Assembly (NCBI RefSeq): GCF_002043095.1
Contig: NZ_MVOC01000007.1
Coordinates: forward strand, 1 to 64,000
DNA length: 64,000 nucleotides
Direction: 5' to 3'
Origin: Mycobacterium sp. AT1
GTDB taxonomy: Bacteria; Actinomycetota; Actinomycetes; Mycobacteriales; Mycobacteriaceae
The position numbers and the translations under genes were made by a program. Under the pieces are notes generated by a model, which did not search any database, was not told where the DNA came from, and saw only the letters and a program-made list of their open reading frames with translations. Every line of letters starts with the position of its first letter. Positions within the stretch are counted from its first letter, which is position 1. Below are positions 42,678 to 52,457 of the stretch, in pieces.

Positions 42678-42804
42678 CAGGTCGCAATCCGATCTCGTTG
42701 CAGTCCCATCACATGCACTTTTGTAGGTTCCCCACAAAAACATAAGACCAGGTTCATAATCTCTTACACCGCGCAAAACCGGTTTCACAGTGTTTTCTTA
42801 ATCC

Positions 42805-43728
42805 GTGCCCCAAACACCCGTGCTTGCGCTGCTCGCTCCCGGACAGGGATCGCAGACTCCCGGCATGCTCTCGCCGTGGCTGGAGCTGCCCGGCGCGGAC
42901 GAACGCATCGCATCATGGTCCGAGTCGATCAACCTCGACCTGGCCCGGCTCGGCACGACGGCAACCGCCGAGGAGATCACCGACACGTCGGTCACTCAAC
43001 CCCTCGTCGTCGCAGCCACCCTGCTCGCACACCTCGAGATGACGAAGCGCGGCCTGTTGGCCGGAGCCGACACCGTCGTCGCGGGCCACTCGGTCGGCGA
43101 GATCGCGGCATACGCCATCGCCGGCGTACTGTCCGCCGACGACGCCGTCAGCCTGGCCGCGACCCGCGGATCCGAGATGGCGAAGGCCTGCGCGGTCGAG
43201 CCGACCGGAATGGCCGCGGTGCTCGGCGGTGACGAAGCCGAGGTGCTGGCCCGCCTCGACGCACTCGACCTGGTGCCCGCCAACCGCAACGCCGCCGGAC
43301 AGATCGTCGCCGCAGGCGCCATCTCCGCCCTCGACAAGCTGGTCGAGGATCCGCCGGCCAAGGCTCGGGTGCGCAAGCTCGCCACGGCGGGTGCCTTCCA
43401 CACGCACTTCATGGCATCGGCACTGGACGGCTACTCCGCGGCGGCCGACGCCGTCACCGCGAGTGAGCCCACCACCAGCCTGCTGTCCAACGCCGACGGC
43501 CAGCCGGTCGGTTCGGCGGCGGACGCCATCGCCAAGCTGGTCGCCCAGCTCACGCAGCCGGTGCGCTGGGACCTGTGCACCGAGACCATGCGCCAGCGCG
43601 AGGTCACCGCGATCATCGAGTTCCCGCCCGCGGGAACGCTGGTGGGCATCGCCAAACGAGAACTTCGGGGAGTACCGACGTACGCCGTCAAGACACCCGC
43701 GGACCTGGACGGGCTCTCCGAGCTCTAA
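42805..43728 (+). CDS. fabD: Malonyl-CoA:ACP transacylase FabD
   Basis: This is a 307-aa enzyme that moves malonyl groups from CoA to AcpM for FAS-II elongation. The oxyanion motif is APGQGSQTPGM, the nucleophile Ser lies in VAGHSVGEIAAY, and GAFHTHFMASAL carries the catalytic His. The GTG at 42805 opens the fabD-acpM-kasA-kasB-accD6 operon, as in M. tuberculosis (Rv2243-Rv2247). The 127-base gap before it should hold the operon promoter. Confidence 0.97.
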   Translation: MPQTPVLALLAPGQGSQTPGMLSPWLELPGADERIASWSESINLDLARLGTTATAEEITDTSVTQPLVVAATLLAHLEMTKRGLLAGADTVVAGHSVGEIAAYAIAGVLSADDAVSLAATRGSEMAKACAVEPTGMAAVLGGDEAEVLARLDALDLVPANRNAAGQIVAAGAISALDKLVEDPPAKARVRKLATAGAFHTHFMASALDGYSAAADAVTASEPTTSLLSNADGQPVGSAADAIAKLVAQLTQPVRWDLCTETMRQREVTAIIEFPPAGTLVGIAKRELRGVPTYAVKTPADLDGLSEL

Positions 43729-43802
43729 GCCAGAAAAACTCATGTCGGCACTCCAGCAGGGGGTGTCGACCCACCGAGAAACACAGAATAGAAGGAGCCA
43801 TA

Positions 43803-44096
43803 GTGGGCGCCAGCCAGCAGGAAATCATCTCGGGTCTCGCAGAGATCATCGAAGAGGTCACCGGCATCGAGCCGTCTGAGGTCACCCCCGAGAAGTCCTT
43901 CGTCGACGACCTGGACATCGACTCGCTGTCGATGGTCGAGATCGCCGTTCAGACCGAAGACAAGTACGGCGTGAAGATCCCGGACGAGGACCTCGCCGGT
44001 CTCCGCACCGTGGGTGACGTCGTCGCCTACATCCAGAAGCTCGAGGAAGAGAACCCCGAGGCTGCCGCCGCACTGCGCGACAAGTTCACTTCGTGA
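43803..44096 (+). CDS. acpM: Meromycolate acyl carrier protein AcpM
   Basis: This is a 97-aa acyl carrier protein. The phosphopantetheine Ser is in [14 protein letters not shown]. The GTG at 43803 follows AAGGAG (43792-43797). It is shorter at the C-terminus than the 115-aa M. tuberculosis AcpM, close to the size in rapidly growing species. It carries growing acyl chains between FAS-II enzymes in the cytoplasm. It overlaps kasA by four bases (GTGA). Confidence 0.97.
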   Translation: MGASQQEIISGLAEIIEEVTGIEPSEVTPEKSFVDDLDIDSLSMVEIAVQTEDKYGVKIPDEDLAGLRTVGDVVAYIQKLEEENPEAAAALRDKFTS

Positions 44097-45343
44097 CCCG
44101 CCCTTCCACTGCTAACGGGTCCTTCCCTAGCGTCGTCGTGACCGCCGTCACGGCGACCACTGCGCTCGCTCCGGACATCGAGAGCACGTGGAAGGGTCTG
44201 CTGGCGGGCGAGAGCGGCATCCGCGTGCTTGACGACGACTTCGTCGGCAAGTGGGATCTCCAGGTCAAGATCGGCGGGCACCTCGCGGAGCCCCTCGATC
44301 CCCTGATGTCCCGACTGGAACACCGACGCATGTCGTATGTCCAGCGGATGTCCAAGTACGTCGGCAATCAGTTGTGGGAAAACGCCGGTAGGCCCGAGGT
44401 CGATCCCGACCGTTTCTCGGTCGTGATCGGCACCGGACTCGGTGGCGGCGAGAAGATCGTCGAAATGTACGACGCGATGAACGAGGGTGGCCCCCGCAAG
44501 GTGTCCCCCCTCGCCGTCCAGATGGTCATGCCCAACGGTGCGGCCGCGGTGGTGGGCCTCGAACTTGGGGCCCGCGCCGGCGTCATCACGCCGGTCTCGG
44601 CATGCTCGTCCGGTTCGGAGGCCATCGCTCACGCATGGCGCCAGATCGTGATGGGTGACGCGGACTTCGCCGTCTGCGGTGGCGTCGAAGGCATGATCGA
44701 GGCGCTGCCGATCGCGGCGTTCTCGATGATGCGGGCGATGTCCACCAGGAACGACGACCCCGAGGGTGCGTCTCGACCGTTCGACAAGAATCGCGACGGC
44801 TTCGTCTTCGGCGAGGCGGGCGCGATGATGATCATCGAGACCGAGGAGCACGCCCTGGCACGCGGCGCCAAGCCGCTGGCCCGGCTGATGGGCGCCGGCA
44901 TCTCGTCGGACGCCTTCCACATGGTGGCTCCTGCGCCAGACGGCCTCCGGGCCGGCCACGCGATGAAGCGGGCGATCGAGACGGCGGGCTTGTCCCCCAA
45001 GGACGTCGACCACGTCAACGCGCACGCCACGTCGACCTCGATCGGCGACGTCGCCGAGGCGAACGCCATCCGGTCCGCCGGTGTGGAACACGCCGCGGTG
45101 TACGCCCCGAAGTCGGCACTTGGCCACTCCATCGGTGCCGTCGGCGCCCTGGAGTCGATCCTGACGGTGCTGGCGTTGCGCGACGGCGTCATCCCGCCGA
45201 CGCTCAACTACGAGACGCCCGACCCCGAGATCGATCTCGATGTCGTCGCGGGTGAGCCTCGATACGGTGACTACCAGTACGCCATCAACAACTCGTTCGG
45301 GTTTGGTGGACACAATGTCGCCCTGGCCTTTGGGCGCTATTAA
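44093..45343 (+). CDS. kasA: Beta-ketoacyl-ACP synthase KasA
   Basis: This is a 416-aa condensing enzyme that extends meromycolate chains by two carbons per cycle. The active-site Cys is in [10 protein letters not shown], and the His residues are in VNAHATSTS and [10 protein letters not shown]. The GTG start overlaps the acpM stop by four bases. Orthologous to Rv2245, it handles the shorter acyl-AcpM range and is essential in tested mycobacteria. Confidence 0.97.
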   Translation: MTRPSTANGSFPSVVVTAVTATTALAPDIESTWKGLLAGESGIRVLDDDFVGKWDLQVKIGGHLAEPLDPLMSRLEHRRMSYVQRMSKYVGNQLWENAGRPEVDPDRFSVVIGTGLGGGEKIVEMYDAMNEGGPRKVSPLAVQMVMPNGAAAVVGLELGARAGVITPVSACSSGSEAIAHAWRQIVMGDADFAVCGGVEGMIEALPIAAFSMMRAMSTRNDDPEGASRPFDKNRDGFVFGEAGAMMIIETEEHALARGAKPLARLMGAGISSDAFHMVAPAPDGLRAGHAMKRAIETAGLSPKDVDHVNAHATSTSIGDVAEANAIRSAGVEHAAVYAPKSALGHSIGAVGALESILTVLALRDGVIPPTLNYETPDPEIDLDVVAGEPRYGDYQYAINNSFGFGGHNVALAFGRY

Positions 45344-45373
45344 GCACCCTGGGCACGGAGAGGATTGGCAGAG

Positions 45374-46627
45374 TTGACCCGTCTAGCCACGGGGAGCGGT
45401 CTCCCCAATGTGGTCGTCACCGGATGTGCGATGACGACCGCATTGGCGACCGACACCGAGGGCACGTGGAAGCGTCTGCAGGACGGCGAAAGTGGCATTC
45501 GCACACTCGACGACTACTTCGTCGACCTGTACGACCTTCCTGTTCGCATCGGTGGTCACTTGCTCGAGGACTTCGAGAGTGAGCTGACGCCAGACGAACT
45601 GGGTCGACTCTCCTATCTCCAGAAGATGTCGACCGTCGTGGGACGGCGCGCCTGGGAGGACGCGGGCTCGCCGAACGTCGACACCAAGCGTCTGATGGTC
45701 TCGATCGGGACCGGCATGGGCAGCACCGAGGAGCTGCTCTACGCCTACGACGACATGCAGGAGAAGGGCATCTCTGCCGTCTCCCCGATGGCCGTACAGA
45801 AGTACGTGGTCAACTCCCCCGCCGCCGCGGTCGCCCTCGACCGGCACGCCAAGGCAGGCGTCATCACTCCGGTGTCGGCGTGTGCCTCCGGCAGCGAGGG
45901 AATCGCCAACGCATGGCGCAGCATCGTCCTCGGTGAGGCCGACATCGCCATCTGCGGCGGTGTCGAAACCAGGATCGAAGCGGTTCCGATAGCGGGGTTC
46001 GCCCAGATGCGAATCGTGTTGTCCACCACCAACGACGACCCCGCCGGGGCCTGCAAGCCGTTCGACCAGAATCGCAACGGCTTCGTCTTCGGCGAGGGCG
46101 CCGGATTGATGATCATCGAGACCGAAGAGCACGCCAAGGCACGCGGCGCCAACATCATCGCGCGGCTGATGGGCGCCGGGATCACCTCCGACGGCTACCA
46201 CATCGTCGCCCCCGACCCGACCGGCGACCGGGCCGGACAGGCCATCACGCGGGCCATCCAGCTCGCCGGCCTCCAGCCGGGCGACATCGACCACGTCAAC
46301 GCCCATGCGACCGGCACGCAGGTCGGCGACGTCGCCGAGGGCAAGGCCATCAACAACGCGCTGGGCAGCAACCGGCCTGCGGTCTACGCACCGAAGTCGG
46401 CGCTCGGCCACTCCGTCGGCGCCACCGGCGCGGTGGAGTCGATCCTCACGGTGCTGGCATTGCGGGACGGCGTCGTCCCACCAACGCTCAACCTGGACCA
46501 CCTCGATCCAGAGATCGATCTCGACGTGGTCGCCGGCGAACCACGCCGCGGCAATTACGAGTACGCAATCAACAACTCATTCGGATTCGGCGGACACAAC
46601 GTCGCGATCGCCTTCGGGAAGTACTGA
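45374..46627 (+). CDS. kasB: Beta-ketoacyl-ACP synthase KasB
   Basis: This is a 417-aa condensing enzyme, the paralog of KasA that completes long meromycolate chains. The active-site Cys is in [10 protein letters not shown], and the His residues are in VNAHATGTQ and [10 protein letters not shown]. The TTG at 45374 is preferred over the TTG at 45365 because GAGAGGA is then at proper distance and the N-terminus begins [16 protein letters not shown] like the known protein. It follows kasA by 30 bases. Loss of KasB in relatives shortens mycolates. Confidence 0.95.
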   Translation: MTRLATGSGLPNVVVTGCAMTTALATDTEGTWKRLQDGESGIRTLDDYFVDLYDLPVRIGGHLLEDFESELTPDELGRLSYLQKMSTVVGRRAWEDAGSPNVDTKRLMVSIGTGMGSTEELLYAYDDMQEKGISAVSPMAVQKYVVNSPAAAVALDRHAKAGVITPVSACASGSEGIANAWRSIVLGEADIAICGGVETRIEAVPIAGFAQMRIVLSTTNDDPAGACKPFDQNRNGFVFGEGAGLMIIETEEHAKARGANIIARLMGAGITSDGYHIVAPDPTGDRAGQAITRAIQLAGLQPGDIDHVNAHATGTQVGDVAEGKAINNALGSNRPAVYAPKSALGHSVGATGAVESILTVLALRDGVVPPTLNLDHLDPEIDLDVVAGEPRRGNYEYAINNSFGFGGHNVAIAFGKY

Positions 46628-46644
46628 GATACAGGAGATTAGAG

Positions 46645-48066
46645 ATGACGACGATGGCGCCCGAGACGGTAGACGAGTCCCTAGACCCGCGTGACCCCCT
46701 GCTCCGCCTGCGTACGTTCTTCGACGACGGCACGGTGGAACTCCTCCACGAGCGCGACCGCTCGGGGGTGCTGGCGGCGTCCGGCACGGTCAACGGCGTG
46801 CGTGCCATCGCATTCTGCACCGACGGCACCGTGATGGGCGGCGCCATGGGCGTCGAGGGCTGCGCCCACATCGTCAACGCCTACGACGCCGCCATCGAGG
46901 AGCAGAGCCCGATCGTCGGCATCTGGCACTCCGGTGGCGCGCGTCTGGCCGAGGGCGTCAAGGCCCTGCACGCCGTCGGTCTGGTCTTCGAGGCCATGAT
47001 CCGGGCGTCGGGTTACATTCCGCAGATCTCCATCGTCGTCGGATTCGCCGCCGGCGGAGCGGCTTACGGGCCTGCGCTCACCGACGTCGTCATCATGGCG
47101 CCCGAGGGCCGCGTCTTCGTCACCGGACCCGACATCGTTCGCAGCGTCACCGGTGAGGACGTCGACATGGCGTCCCTCGGTGGACCGGACACCCACCACA
47201 AGAAGTCGGGCGTCTGCCACATCGTCGCCGACGACGAGGCCGACTCCTACGAGCGTGGCCGCCGGTTGATCGGATTGTTCTGCCAGCAGGGACATTTCGA
47301 CCGCACCAAGGCCGAGGCGGGCGACTCCGACCTGCGTGCGCTGCTGCCGGATTCGGCCCGTCGCGCCTACGACGTGCACCCGCTCATCTCGGCGCTGCTC
47401 GACGAGGACGCCCCGTTCGACGAGTTCCAGTCCAAGTGGGCGCCGTCGATGGTGGTCGGCCTCGGCCGACTGGCCGGCCGCAGCGTCGGCGTGCTCGCCA
47501 ACAACCCGCTGCGTCTCGGCGGCTGCCTGAACTCCGAAAGTGCCGAGAAGGCAGCTCGATTCGTTCGCCTGTGCGACGCGTTCGGCATCCCGATCGTCGT
47601 CATCGTCGACGTGCCCGGCTACCTGCCCGGCGTCGACCAGGAGTGGGGCGGCGTCGTCCGCCGCGGCGCGAAACTGCTGCACGCGTTCGGTGAGGCCACC
47701 GTTCCGCGCGTCACGCTGGTGACGCGAAAGATCTACGGCGGCGCCTACATCGCGATGAACTCGCGTTCGCTCGGCGCGACGAAGGTCTTCGCGTGGCCGA
47801 ACGCCGAGGTCGCCGTCATGGGTGCCAAGCCCGCCGTCGGCATCCTGCACAAGCGCGCGCTTGCCGCCGCCGCGCCCGAGGACCGCGAGGCCCTGCACGA
47901 GCAGCTGGCGGCCGAGCACGAGCGGATCGCGGGCGGCGTGGACAGCGCCATCGAGATCGGTGTCGTCGACGCGAAGATCGACCCGCCGCACACCCGCAGC
48001 GTGCTCACCCAGGCGCTGGCCGAGGCTCCCGCACGTCGCGGTCGCCACAAGAACATCCCGCTGTAA
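46645..48066 (+). CDS. accD6: Acetyl/propionyl-CoA carboxylase beta AccD6
   Basis: This is a 473-aa carboxyltransferase subunit that, with the AccA3 biotin carrier, makes malonyl-CoA for FAS-II. Both crotonase-like halves are present, with oxyanion motifs (SGGARLAEG, GFAAGGAAYG and RKIYGGAYIAMNSRSLGA). The ATG at 46645 follows AGGAGATTAGAG. It is the last gene of the FAS-II operon, as Rv2247 is, and converges on a DHFR-like gene with a one-base gap. Confidence 0.96.
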   Translation: MTTMAPETVDESLDPRDPLLRLRTFFDDGTVELLHERDRSGVLAASGTVNGVRAIAFCTDGTVMGGAMGVEGCAHIVNAYDAAIEEQSPIVGIWHSGGARLAEGVKALHAVGLVFEAMIRASGYIPQISIVVGFAAGGAAYGPALTDVVIMAPEGRVFVTGPDIVRSVTGEDVDMASLGGPDTHHKKSGVCHIVADDEADSYERGRRLIGLFCQQGHFDRTKAEAGDSDLRALLPDSARRAYDVHPLISALLDEDAPFDEFQSKWAPSMVVGLGRLAGRSVGVLANNPLRLGGCLNSESAEKAARFVRLCDAFGIPIVVIVDVPGYLPGVDQEWGGVVRRGAKLLHAFGEATVPRVTLVTRKIYGGAYIAMNSRSLGATKVFAWPNAEVAVMGAKPAVGILHKRALAAAAPEDREALHEQLAAEHERIAGGVDSAIEIGVVDAKIDPPHTRSVLTQALAEAPARRGRHKNIPL

Positions 48067-48067
48067 G

Positions 48068-48679
48068 TCAGTCCAGCGCAAACGAACCGATGGTGACGGC
48101 ACCTGCCGGACGGTAGGTGCCGATCACCACACCGGTCGTTGAGACCGAGCTCGTCACCAGCTCGAGGCTGGCGGGTACGACGCCGTCGGCGAACAGCCGT
48201 TTGCCGGTGCCGACGAGCACCGGGAAGATCCACAGCCGGTATTCGTCGATCAGGTCGTGGCGGATCAGCGTCTGAAGCAGGTCGGCGCTGCCGTGCACCT
48301 GCAATTCGGGTCCGTCGGTGTCCTTGAGCGCGGCGATCGCCGTCGGCACGTCGTCGTCGAGCAGCACCGAGTTGTGCCATTCCAAGGCGGGGCGCTGTCG
48401 CGAGGCGACGTACTTGGTGGCCTCGTTGAGGGGTTTGGCGCCGTCCTCATCGGTGGCGCGCGGCCAGTGCGCGGCGAAGATGTCGTAAGTGCGTCGGCCC
48501 AACACCAGGTCGAAGGGCACCCCCATGGTCTCTCCCATGGTCTGGTTCATGTGCTCGTCCCAGAAGTTCACCGACCAGCCACCCAGGTCGAATCCCCCGT
48601 CGTCGTCCTCATCGGGTCCGCCGGGGGCTTGCATGACGCCGTCGAGGGTCAGGAACGTGTTCGTGATCAGTCGTCTCAT
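48068..48679 (-). CDS. DHFR/RibD C-terminal-like reductase
   Basis: This is a 203-aa protein of the RibD-C/dihydrofolate-reductase-like superfamily. Diagnostic segments are TLDGVMQAPGG, DLVLGRRTYDIFAAHWP and LQVHGSADLLQTLIRHDLIDE, followed by the strand-rich YRLWIFPVLVGTGKRLF. Members reduce pterin- or pyrimidine-like substrates or are of unknown role. It converges on accD6 and lies 30 bases downstream of glpD on the same strand. The start ATG at 48679 has no strong ribosome site. Confidence 0.85.
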   Translation of the reverse strand: MRRLITNTFLTLDGVMQAPGGPDEDDDGGFDLGGWSVNFWDEHMNQTMGETMGVPFDLVLGRRTYDIFAAHWPRATDEDGAKPLNEATKYVASRQRPALEWHNSVLLDDDVPTAIAALKDTDGPELQVHGSADLLQTLIRHDLIDEYRLWIFPVLVGTGKRLFADGVVPASLELVTSSVSTTGVVIGTYRPAGAVTIGSFALD

Positions 48680-48709
48680 GGTCGTTGAGACACGCCGCGG
48701 CGGCGAAAC

Positions 48710-50245
48710 TCATCGCAGTTCGGCGAGGAACTCCTCGGCAGCGTCGACGGCCCTGGCCCGGTCCGCGGCCACCAGCCCGATGCGGGTGCGGCGGTCGAGG
48801 ACGTCGTCGACCGACAGTGCCCCCTCCTGGGTGACGGCGTACTCGAATTCCGCTCGGATGACGTCGATTCCGTCGGCCACCGCCTCGCCGGGTCGGTCGC
48901 AAGTGGCTTGCGTGACGACGTTGGGCGCCTCGGCGCCGTAACGCGCGAACAGCGACGACGGCAGCTCGAGCGATGCCCGCAGCGTCGACACCGGGTTGGC
49001 GGGCGCACCGACCAACGGCAGATTGCCCGTGCGGCACGGGCCCGCGGGCAGTCCGCGCAACGCCACCGCGCGGTCCAACACGTCTTGGGCCATGTAGCGG
49101 TACTCGGTGAGCTTGCCGCCGATCACGCTGAGCACCCCGTTGGCCGATTCCACCACTGCGTGCTCACGCGACACGTCGGCCGTGCGGCCGGCGCCGGTGT
49201 CGATCAGCGGCCTCAACCCGGCGTACGCGCCGACCACGTCGTCGGCCGTCAGCGCGGCGTCGAGTGCGGTGTTCACGGTGTCGAGCAGAAACGACACCTC
49301 GGCGGCCGTGGGTTCTGGCACGTCGGGGATTGGCCCCGGGGCATCCTCGTCGGTCAGGCCGAGGTAGACCCTTCCGAGCTGTTCTGGCATGGCGAAGACG
49401 AAGCGGTTGGTCTCGCCGGGGATCGGAACCGTCAGTGCCGCAGTCGGATTGCCGAACGCCGCAGCGTCGAACACCAGGTGCGTGCCGCGGCTGGGACGCA
49501 GCTTGATCGACGGGTCGACGTCGCCGGCCCACACCCCGCTGGCGTTGACCACCGCGCGGGCAGTCACGTCGACGGTCTCGCCGGTGAGCTGGTCGGTCAG
49601 GCGCACCGACGTGCCGGTGGCGTCCGACGCGGCGACCCGGGTGAGGATGCGTGCGCCGTGCTGGGCGGCGGTGCGGGCGACCGCGACGACCAGCCGGGCG
49701 TCGTCGATCAGCTGCCCGTCGTAGGCCAGGAAGGCGCCGTCGAGGCCGTCACGGCGCACGGTCGGCACCAGGTCGACGGCTCGCGCCGCGTCCACTCGCC
49801 GAGACCTCGGCAGGGTCGAGGCGGGCGTACCCGCCAGCTTGCGCAGCCCGTCGCCCGCGGCGAAGCCGAATCTGACCAGCGCCCGTGAGGCGCCGCTCAT
49901 CGACGGCAGCAGCGGGACCAGCTGGGGCATCGCCGTGACGAGGTGAGGAGCGTTGCGCGTCATCAGGATTCCACGTTCGGCGGCGCTGCGGCGAGCGATT
50001 CCCACGTTGCCGGTCGCGAGGTATCGCAGGCCGCCGTGGACCAGTTTCGAACTCCACCGACTGGTCCCGAAGGCCAGGTCGTGTTTTTCGGCCAACACGA
50101 CGGACAGCCCGCGGGAGGCCGCGTCCAGCGCGATGCCGGTTCCGGTGATGCCGCCGCCGATGACGACGACGTCGACCTGGGCGGTGTCGCCGAGCGCGCT
50201 GAGCTCAGCGGTGCGGCGGGCGGCGTTGAGGGCAGGACTCGTCAT
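48710..50245 (-). CDS. glpD: Glycerol-3-phosphate dehydrogenase GlpD
   Basis: This is a 511-aa FAD-dependent enzyme that oxidises glycerol-3-phosphate to dihydroxyacetone phosphate and feeds electrons to quinone at the membrane. The N-terminal dinucleotide motif is VVVIGGGITGTGIALDAASRG (key GGGITGTG). FAD-binding and C-terminal segments fit the family. The ATG at 50245 overlaps the stop of the TetR gene by four bases, so regulator and enzyme are co-expressed. The same pair is Rv2250c-Rv2249c (glpD1) in M. tuberculosis. Confidence 0.93.
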   Translation of the reverse strand: MTSPALNAARRTAELSALGDTAQVDVVVIGGGITGTGIALDAASRGLSVVLAEKHDLAFGTSRWSSKLVHGGLRYLATGNVGIARRSAAERGILMTRNAPHLVTAMPQLVPLLPSMSGASRALVRFGFAAGDGLRKLAGTPASTLPRSRRVDAARAVDLVPTVRRDGLDGAFLAYDGQLIDDARLVVAVARTAAQHGARILTRVAASDATGTSVRLTDQLTGETVDVTARAVVNASGVWAGDVDPSIKLRPSRGTHLVFDAAAFGNPTAALTVPIPGETNRFVFAMPEQLGRVYLGLTDEDAPGPIPDVPEPTAAEVSFLLDTVNTALDAALTADDVVGAYAGLRPLIDTGAGRTADVSREHAVVESANGVLSVIGGKLTEYRYMAQDVLDRAVALRGLPAGPCRTGNLPLVGAPANPVSTLRASLELPSSLFARYGAEAPNVVTQATCDRPGEAVADGIDVIRAEFEYAVTQEGALSVDDVLDRRTRIGLVAADRARAVDAAEEFLAELR

Positions 50246-50823
50246 GGTGCGAGGTATCCGTTCAGGGCCAGGGTCAGCTGGGTGACCAGGTCGTCGGCGG
50301 GCAGGATCGCCTCGACCATCTGCGCCGCGAGAATCGTCGACTGAGTGATCAGCAGGCACATCACGGCCAGTTGCCTGACGTCGCCGGGCCGCACGCTGCC
50401 CTCGTCCTGTGCGGACTTGATCTCGCCGGCAACGGTGTCGAGGAGCATCTGCTGGCTGGTGCCGAGCCGCTCGGAGAGATAGGACATCGCGAGGTTGGGG
50501 TCCTGCCGAAGGACGGACATGACGACGTCGTCGCGGCGCACCAGCTGGGCGACGCCGACGACGCGGTCGACGAGCGGTTTGCGTCCGACGCCTGCGCTGG
50601 GTGCGGCGTCGAGGGCGTGGGTGATCCGCGCGGTGAGCAGGGCGGCGAGGATCGACCGGGTGTCGGGATGGCGGCGGTAGACCGTGGGTCTGCTGATGGC
50701 TGCGCGGCGGGCGATCTCGGCGAGGGTCACGCGGTCGACGCCGAAGGCCAGCACGCAGTCGGCGGCCGCGTCGAGGATGCGCTCCTCGACCGTTGCGGGC
50801 CGATCCTCGTTACTGATTGACAT
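50242..50823 (-). CDS. TetR regulator (Rv2250c-like)
   Basis: This is a 193-aa TetR protein with N-terminal helix-turn-helix (VTLAEIARRAAISRPTVYRR). The ATG at 50823 is 21 bases from the divergent FAD-oxidase start. It is co-translated with glpD through an ATGA overlap. It probably controls glpD and the divergent operon from the short space between them, where CTGTAA is repeated. The ligand is unknown, perhaps a glycerol or lipid-derived metabolite. Confidence 0.88.
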   Translation of the reverse strand: MSISNEDRPATVEERILDAAADCVLAFGVDRVTLAEIARRAAISRPTVYRRHPDTRSILAALLTARITHALDAAPSAGVGRKPLVDRVVGVAQLVRRDDVVMSVLRQDPNLAMSYLSERLGTSQQMLLDTVAGEIKSAQDEGSVRPGDVRQLAVMCLLITQSTILAAQMVEAILPADDLVTQLTLALNGYLAP

Positions 50824-50843
50824 GATCTGTAATACTGTAACGC
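50824..50843. promoter_or_regulatory. 20-base divergent control region
   Basis: Only 20 bases separate the divergent start codons of the TetR and FAD-oxidase genes. They contain two CTGTAA units in direct repeat. There is no room for normal leaders in both directions, so leaderless transcripts and promoters lying within the coding regions are likely. Confidence 0.5.
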
Positions 50844-52457
50844 ATGATCCGATCGCACGACCAGTCAACGCCTCCGATGAAGTGGAACGCCTGGGGCGAC
50901 CCGGCAGCGGCCAAACCCCTCTCCGACGGCATCCGCACACTTCTCGTCCAGGCCCTCGGGATCACGACCGACCCCGCCGCCGAGCCAGCGGCCGACCAGG
51001 TGCACGTGCGCCCCTCGGCACTCTCGGACGCCGACCGCAACGCATTGTCGGCGGTCGTCGGCGAGACGCACTGCGTCACCGACGACTACGCCAGACTGTT
51101 GCGCGCCGGCGGTAAGTCCACCCTGGACCTGTTGCGCCGCAACGGCACCGGAGTCCAGGACGCGCCAGACGCGGTGCTGTTGCCTGCCGACGAGGACGAG
51201 ATCGCCAAGATCCTTCGGCACTGCGCCAGGAGCAGCATCGCCGTCGTCCCCTTCGGGGGTGGCACCAGCGTCGTCGGCGGCCTCGATCCCGCCCGGGGTG
51301 ACTTCAAGGCCGTGGTGTCACTGGACCTGCGTCGCCTCGACGCGTTGCACGGCGTCGACGAGGTGTCCGGTGAGGCCGAGCTCGGCGCCGGGGTCACCGG
51401 ACCCGATGCCGAGAAACTGCTTGGCGCCCATGGCTTCTCCCTCGGCCACTACCCACAGAGCTTTCAATTCGCCACCATCGGCGGCTTCGCGGCGACCCGG
51501 TCGTCGGGACAGGACTCGGCAGGATACGGCCGGTTCGACGACATGGTCCGCGGCCTGCGCGTGGTGACCCCCGCGGGCGTGCTCGACCTGGGCCGCGCGC
51601 CGGCATCCGCCGCCGGACCGGACCTTCGGCAGCTGATGGTCGGCTCCGAGGGCGTGTTCGGAGTCATCACCAGGGTGCGGGTCAGGGTGCACCCCGTCCC
51701 CGAGACCACCCGCTACGAGGCGTGGTCGTTCCCCGACTTCGGCACCGGCGCAGCGGCATTGCGCGCGGTCGTGCAGAACGGCACCGGCCCCACCGTCATC
51801 CGGTTGTCCGACGAAGCCGAGACCGGCGTCAACCTCGCCACCACCGAGACCATCGGCGAACAGAGCGTCACCGGTGGGTGTTTGGCGATCACCGCGTTCG
51901 AGGGCACGGCCGCCCACACCGAGAGCAGGCATGCAGAGACCCGCGCGGTGCTGGCCGCGCACGGCGGCACCAGCCTCGGCGAGGAGCCCGCGAAGGCGTG
52001 GGAACACGGCAGGTTCGGCGCGCCGTACCTGCGAGATTCGCTGCTGGCGGCCGGGGCGCTGTGCGAGACGTTGGAGACGGCGACGAACTGGTCGAACCTG
52101 GCCACGCTGAAGGCCGCCGTCACCGACGCCCTGACGACCTCGCTCGCCGAAACCGGCACCCCGGCGTTGGTGCTGTGCCACATTTCCCACGTGTATCCGA
52201 CCGGCGCCTCGCTGTACTTCACCGTCGTGGCTGGCCAGCGCGGCAACCCGATCGAGCAGTGGCGCACGGCGAAGACCGCGGCGTCCCAGGCGATCGTCGA
52301 CTCGGGCGGAACCATCACCCATCACCACGCCGTCGGCGCCGACCACCGGCCGTGGATGCGCGACGAGATCGGCGATCTCGGCGTCGAGGTGCTGCGCGCC
52401 GTGAAGGCGGTGCTCGACCCCGCCGGAATCCTCAACCCTGGCAAGCTGATCCCGTGA
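50844..52457 (+). CDS. FAD-binding oxidase, alkyl-DHAP synthase-like
   Basis: This is a 537-aa flavoprotein of the FAD_binding_4/VAO family, orthologous to Rv2251. The FAD region is VVPFGGGTSVVGGL and NFATIGG-like QFATIGGFAATRSSGQ; the C-terminal domain ends VKAVLDPAGILNPGKLI. It resembles alkyldihydroxyacetonephosphate synthases and D-lactate dehydrogenase relatives. The ATG at 50844 is probably leaderless; the downstream MKWNAWGDPAAAKPLSDG segment is the conserved start of the fold. It overlaps a lipid kinase by four bases and faces glpD, so a role in glycerol-lipid metabolism is suggested. Confidence 0.9.
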   Translation: MIRSHDQSTPPMKWNAWGDPAAAKPLSDGIRTLLVQALGITTDPAAEPAADQVHVRPSALSDADRNALSAVVGETHCVTDDYARLLRAGGKSTLDLLRRNGTGVQDAPDAVLLPADEDEIAKILRHCARSSIAVVPFGGGTSVVGGLDPARGDFKAVVSLDLRRLDALHGVDEVSGEAELGAGVTGPDAEKLLGAHGFSLGHYPQSFQFATIGGFAATRSSGQDSAGYGRFDDMVRGLRVVTPAGVLDLGRAPASAAGPDLRQLMVGSEGVFGVITRVRVRVHPVPETTRYEAWSFPDFGTGAAALRAVVQNGTGPTVIRLSDEAETGVNLATTETIGEQSVTGGCLAITAFEGTAAHTESRHAETRAVLAAHGGTSLGEEPAKAWEHGRFGAPYLRDSLLAAGALCETLETATNWSNLATLKAAVTDALTTSLAETGTPALVLCHISHVYPTGASLYFTVVAGQRGNPIEQWRTAKTAASQAIVDSGGTITHHHAVGADHRPWMRDEIGDLGVEVLRAVKAVLDPAGILNPGKLIP

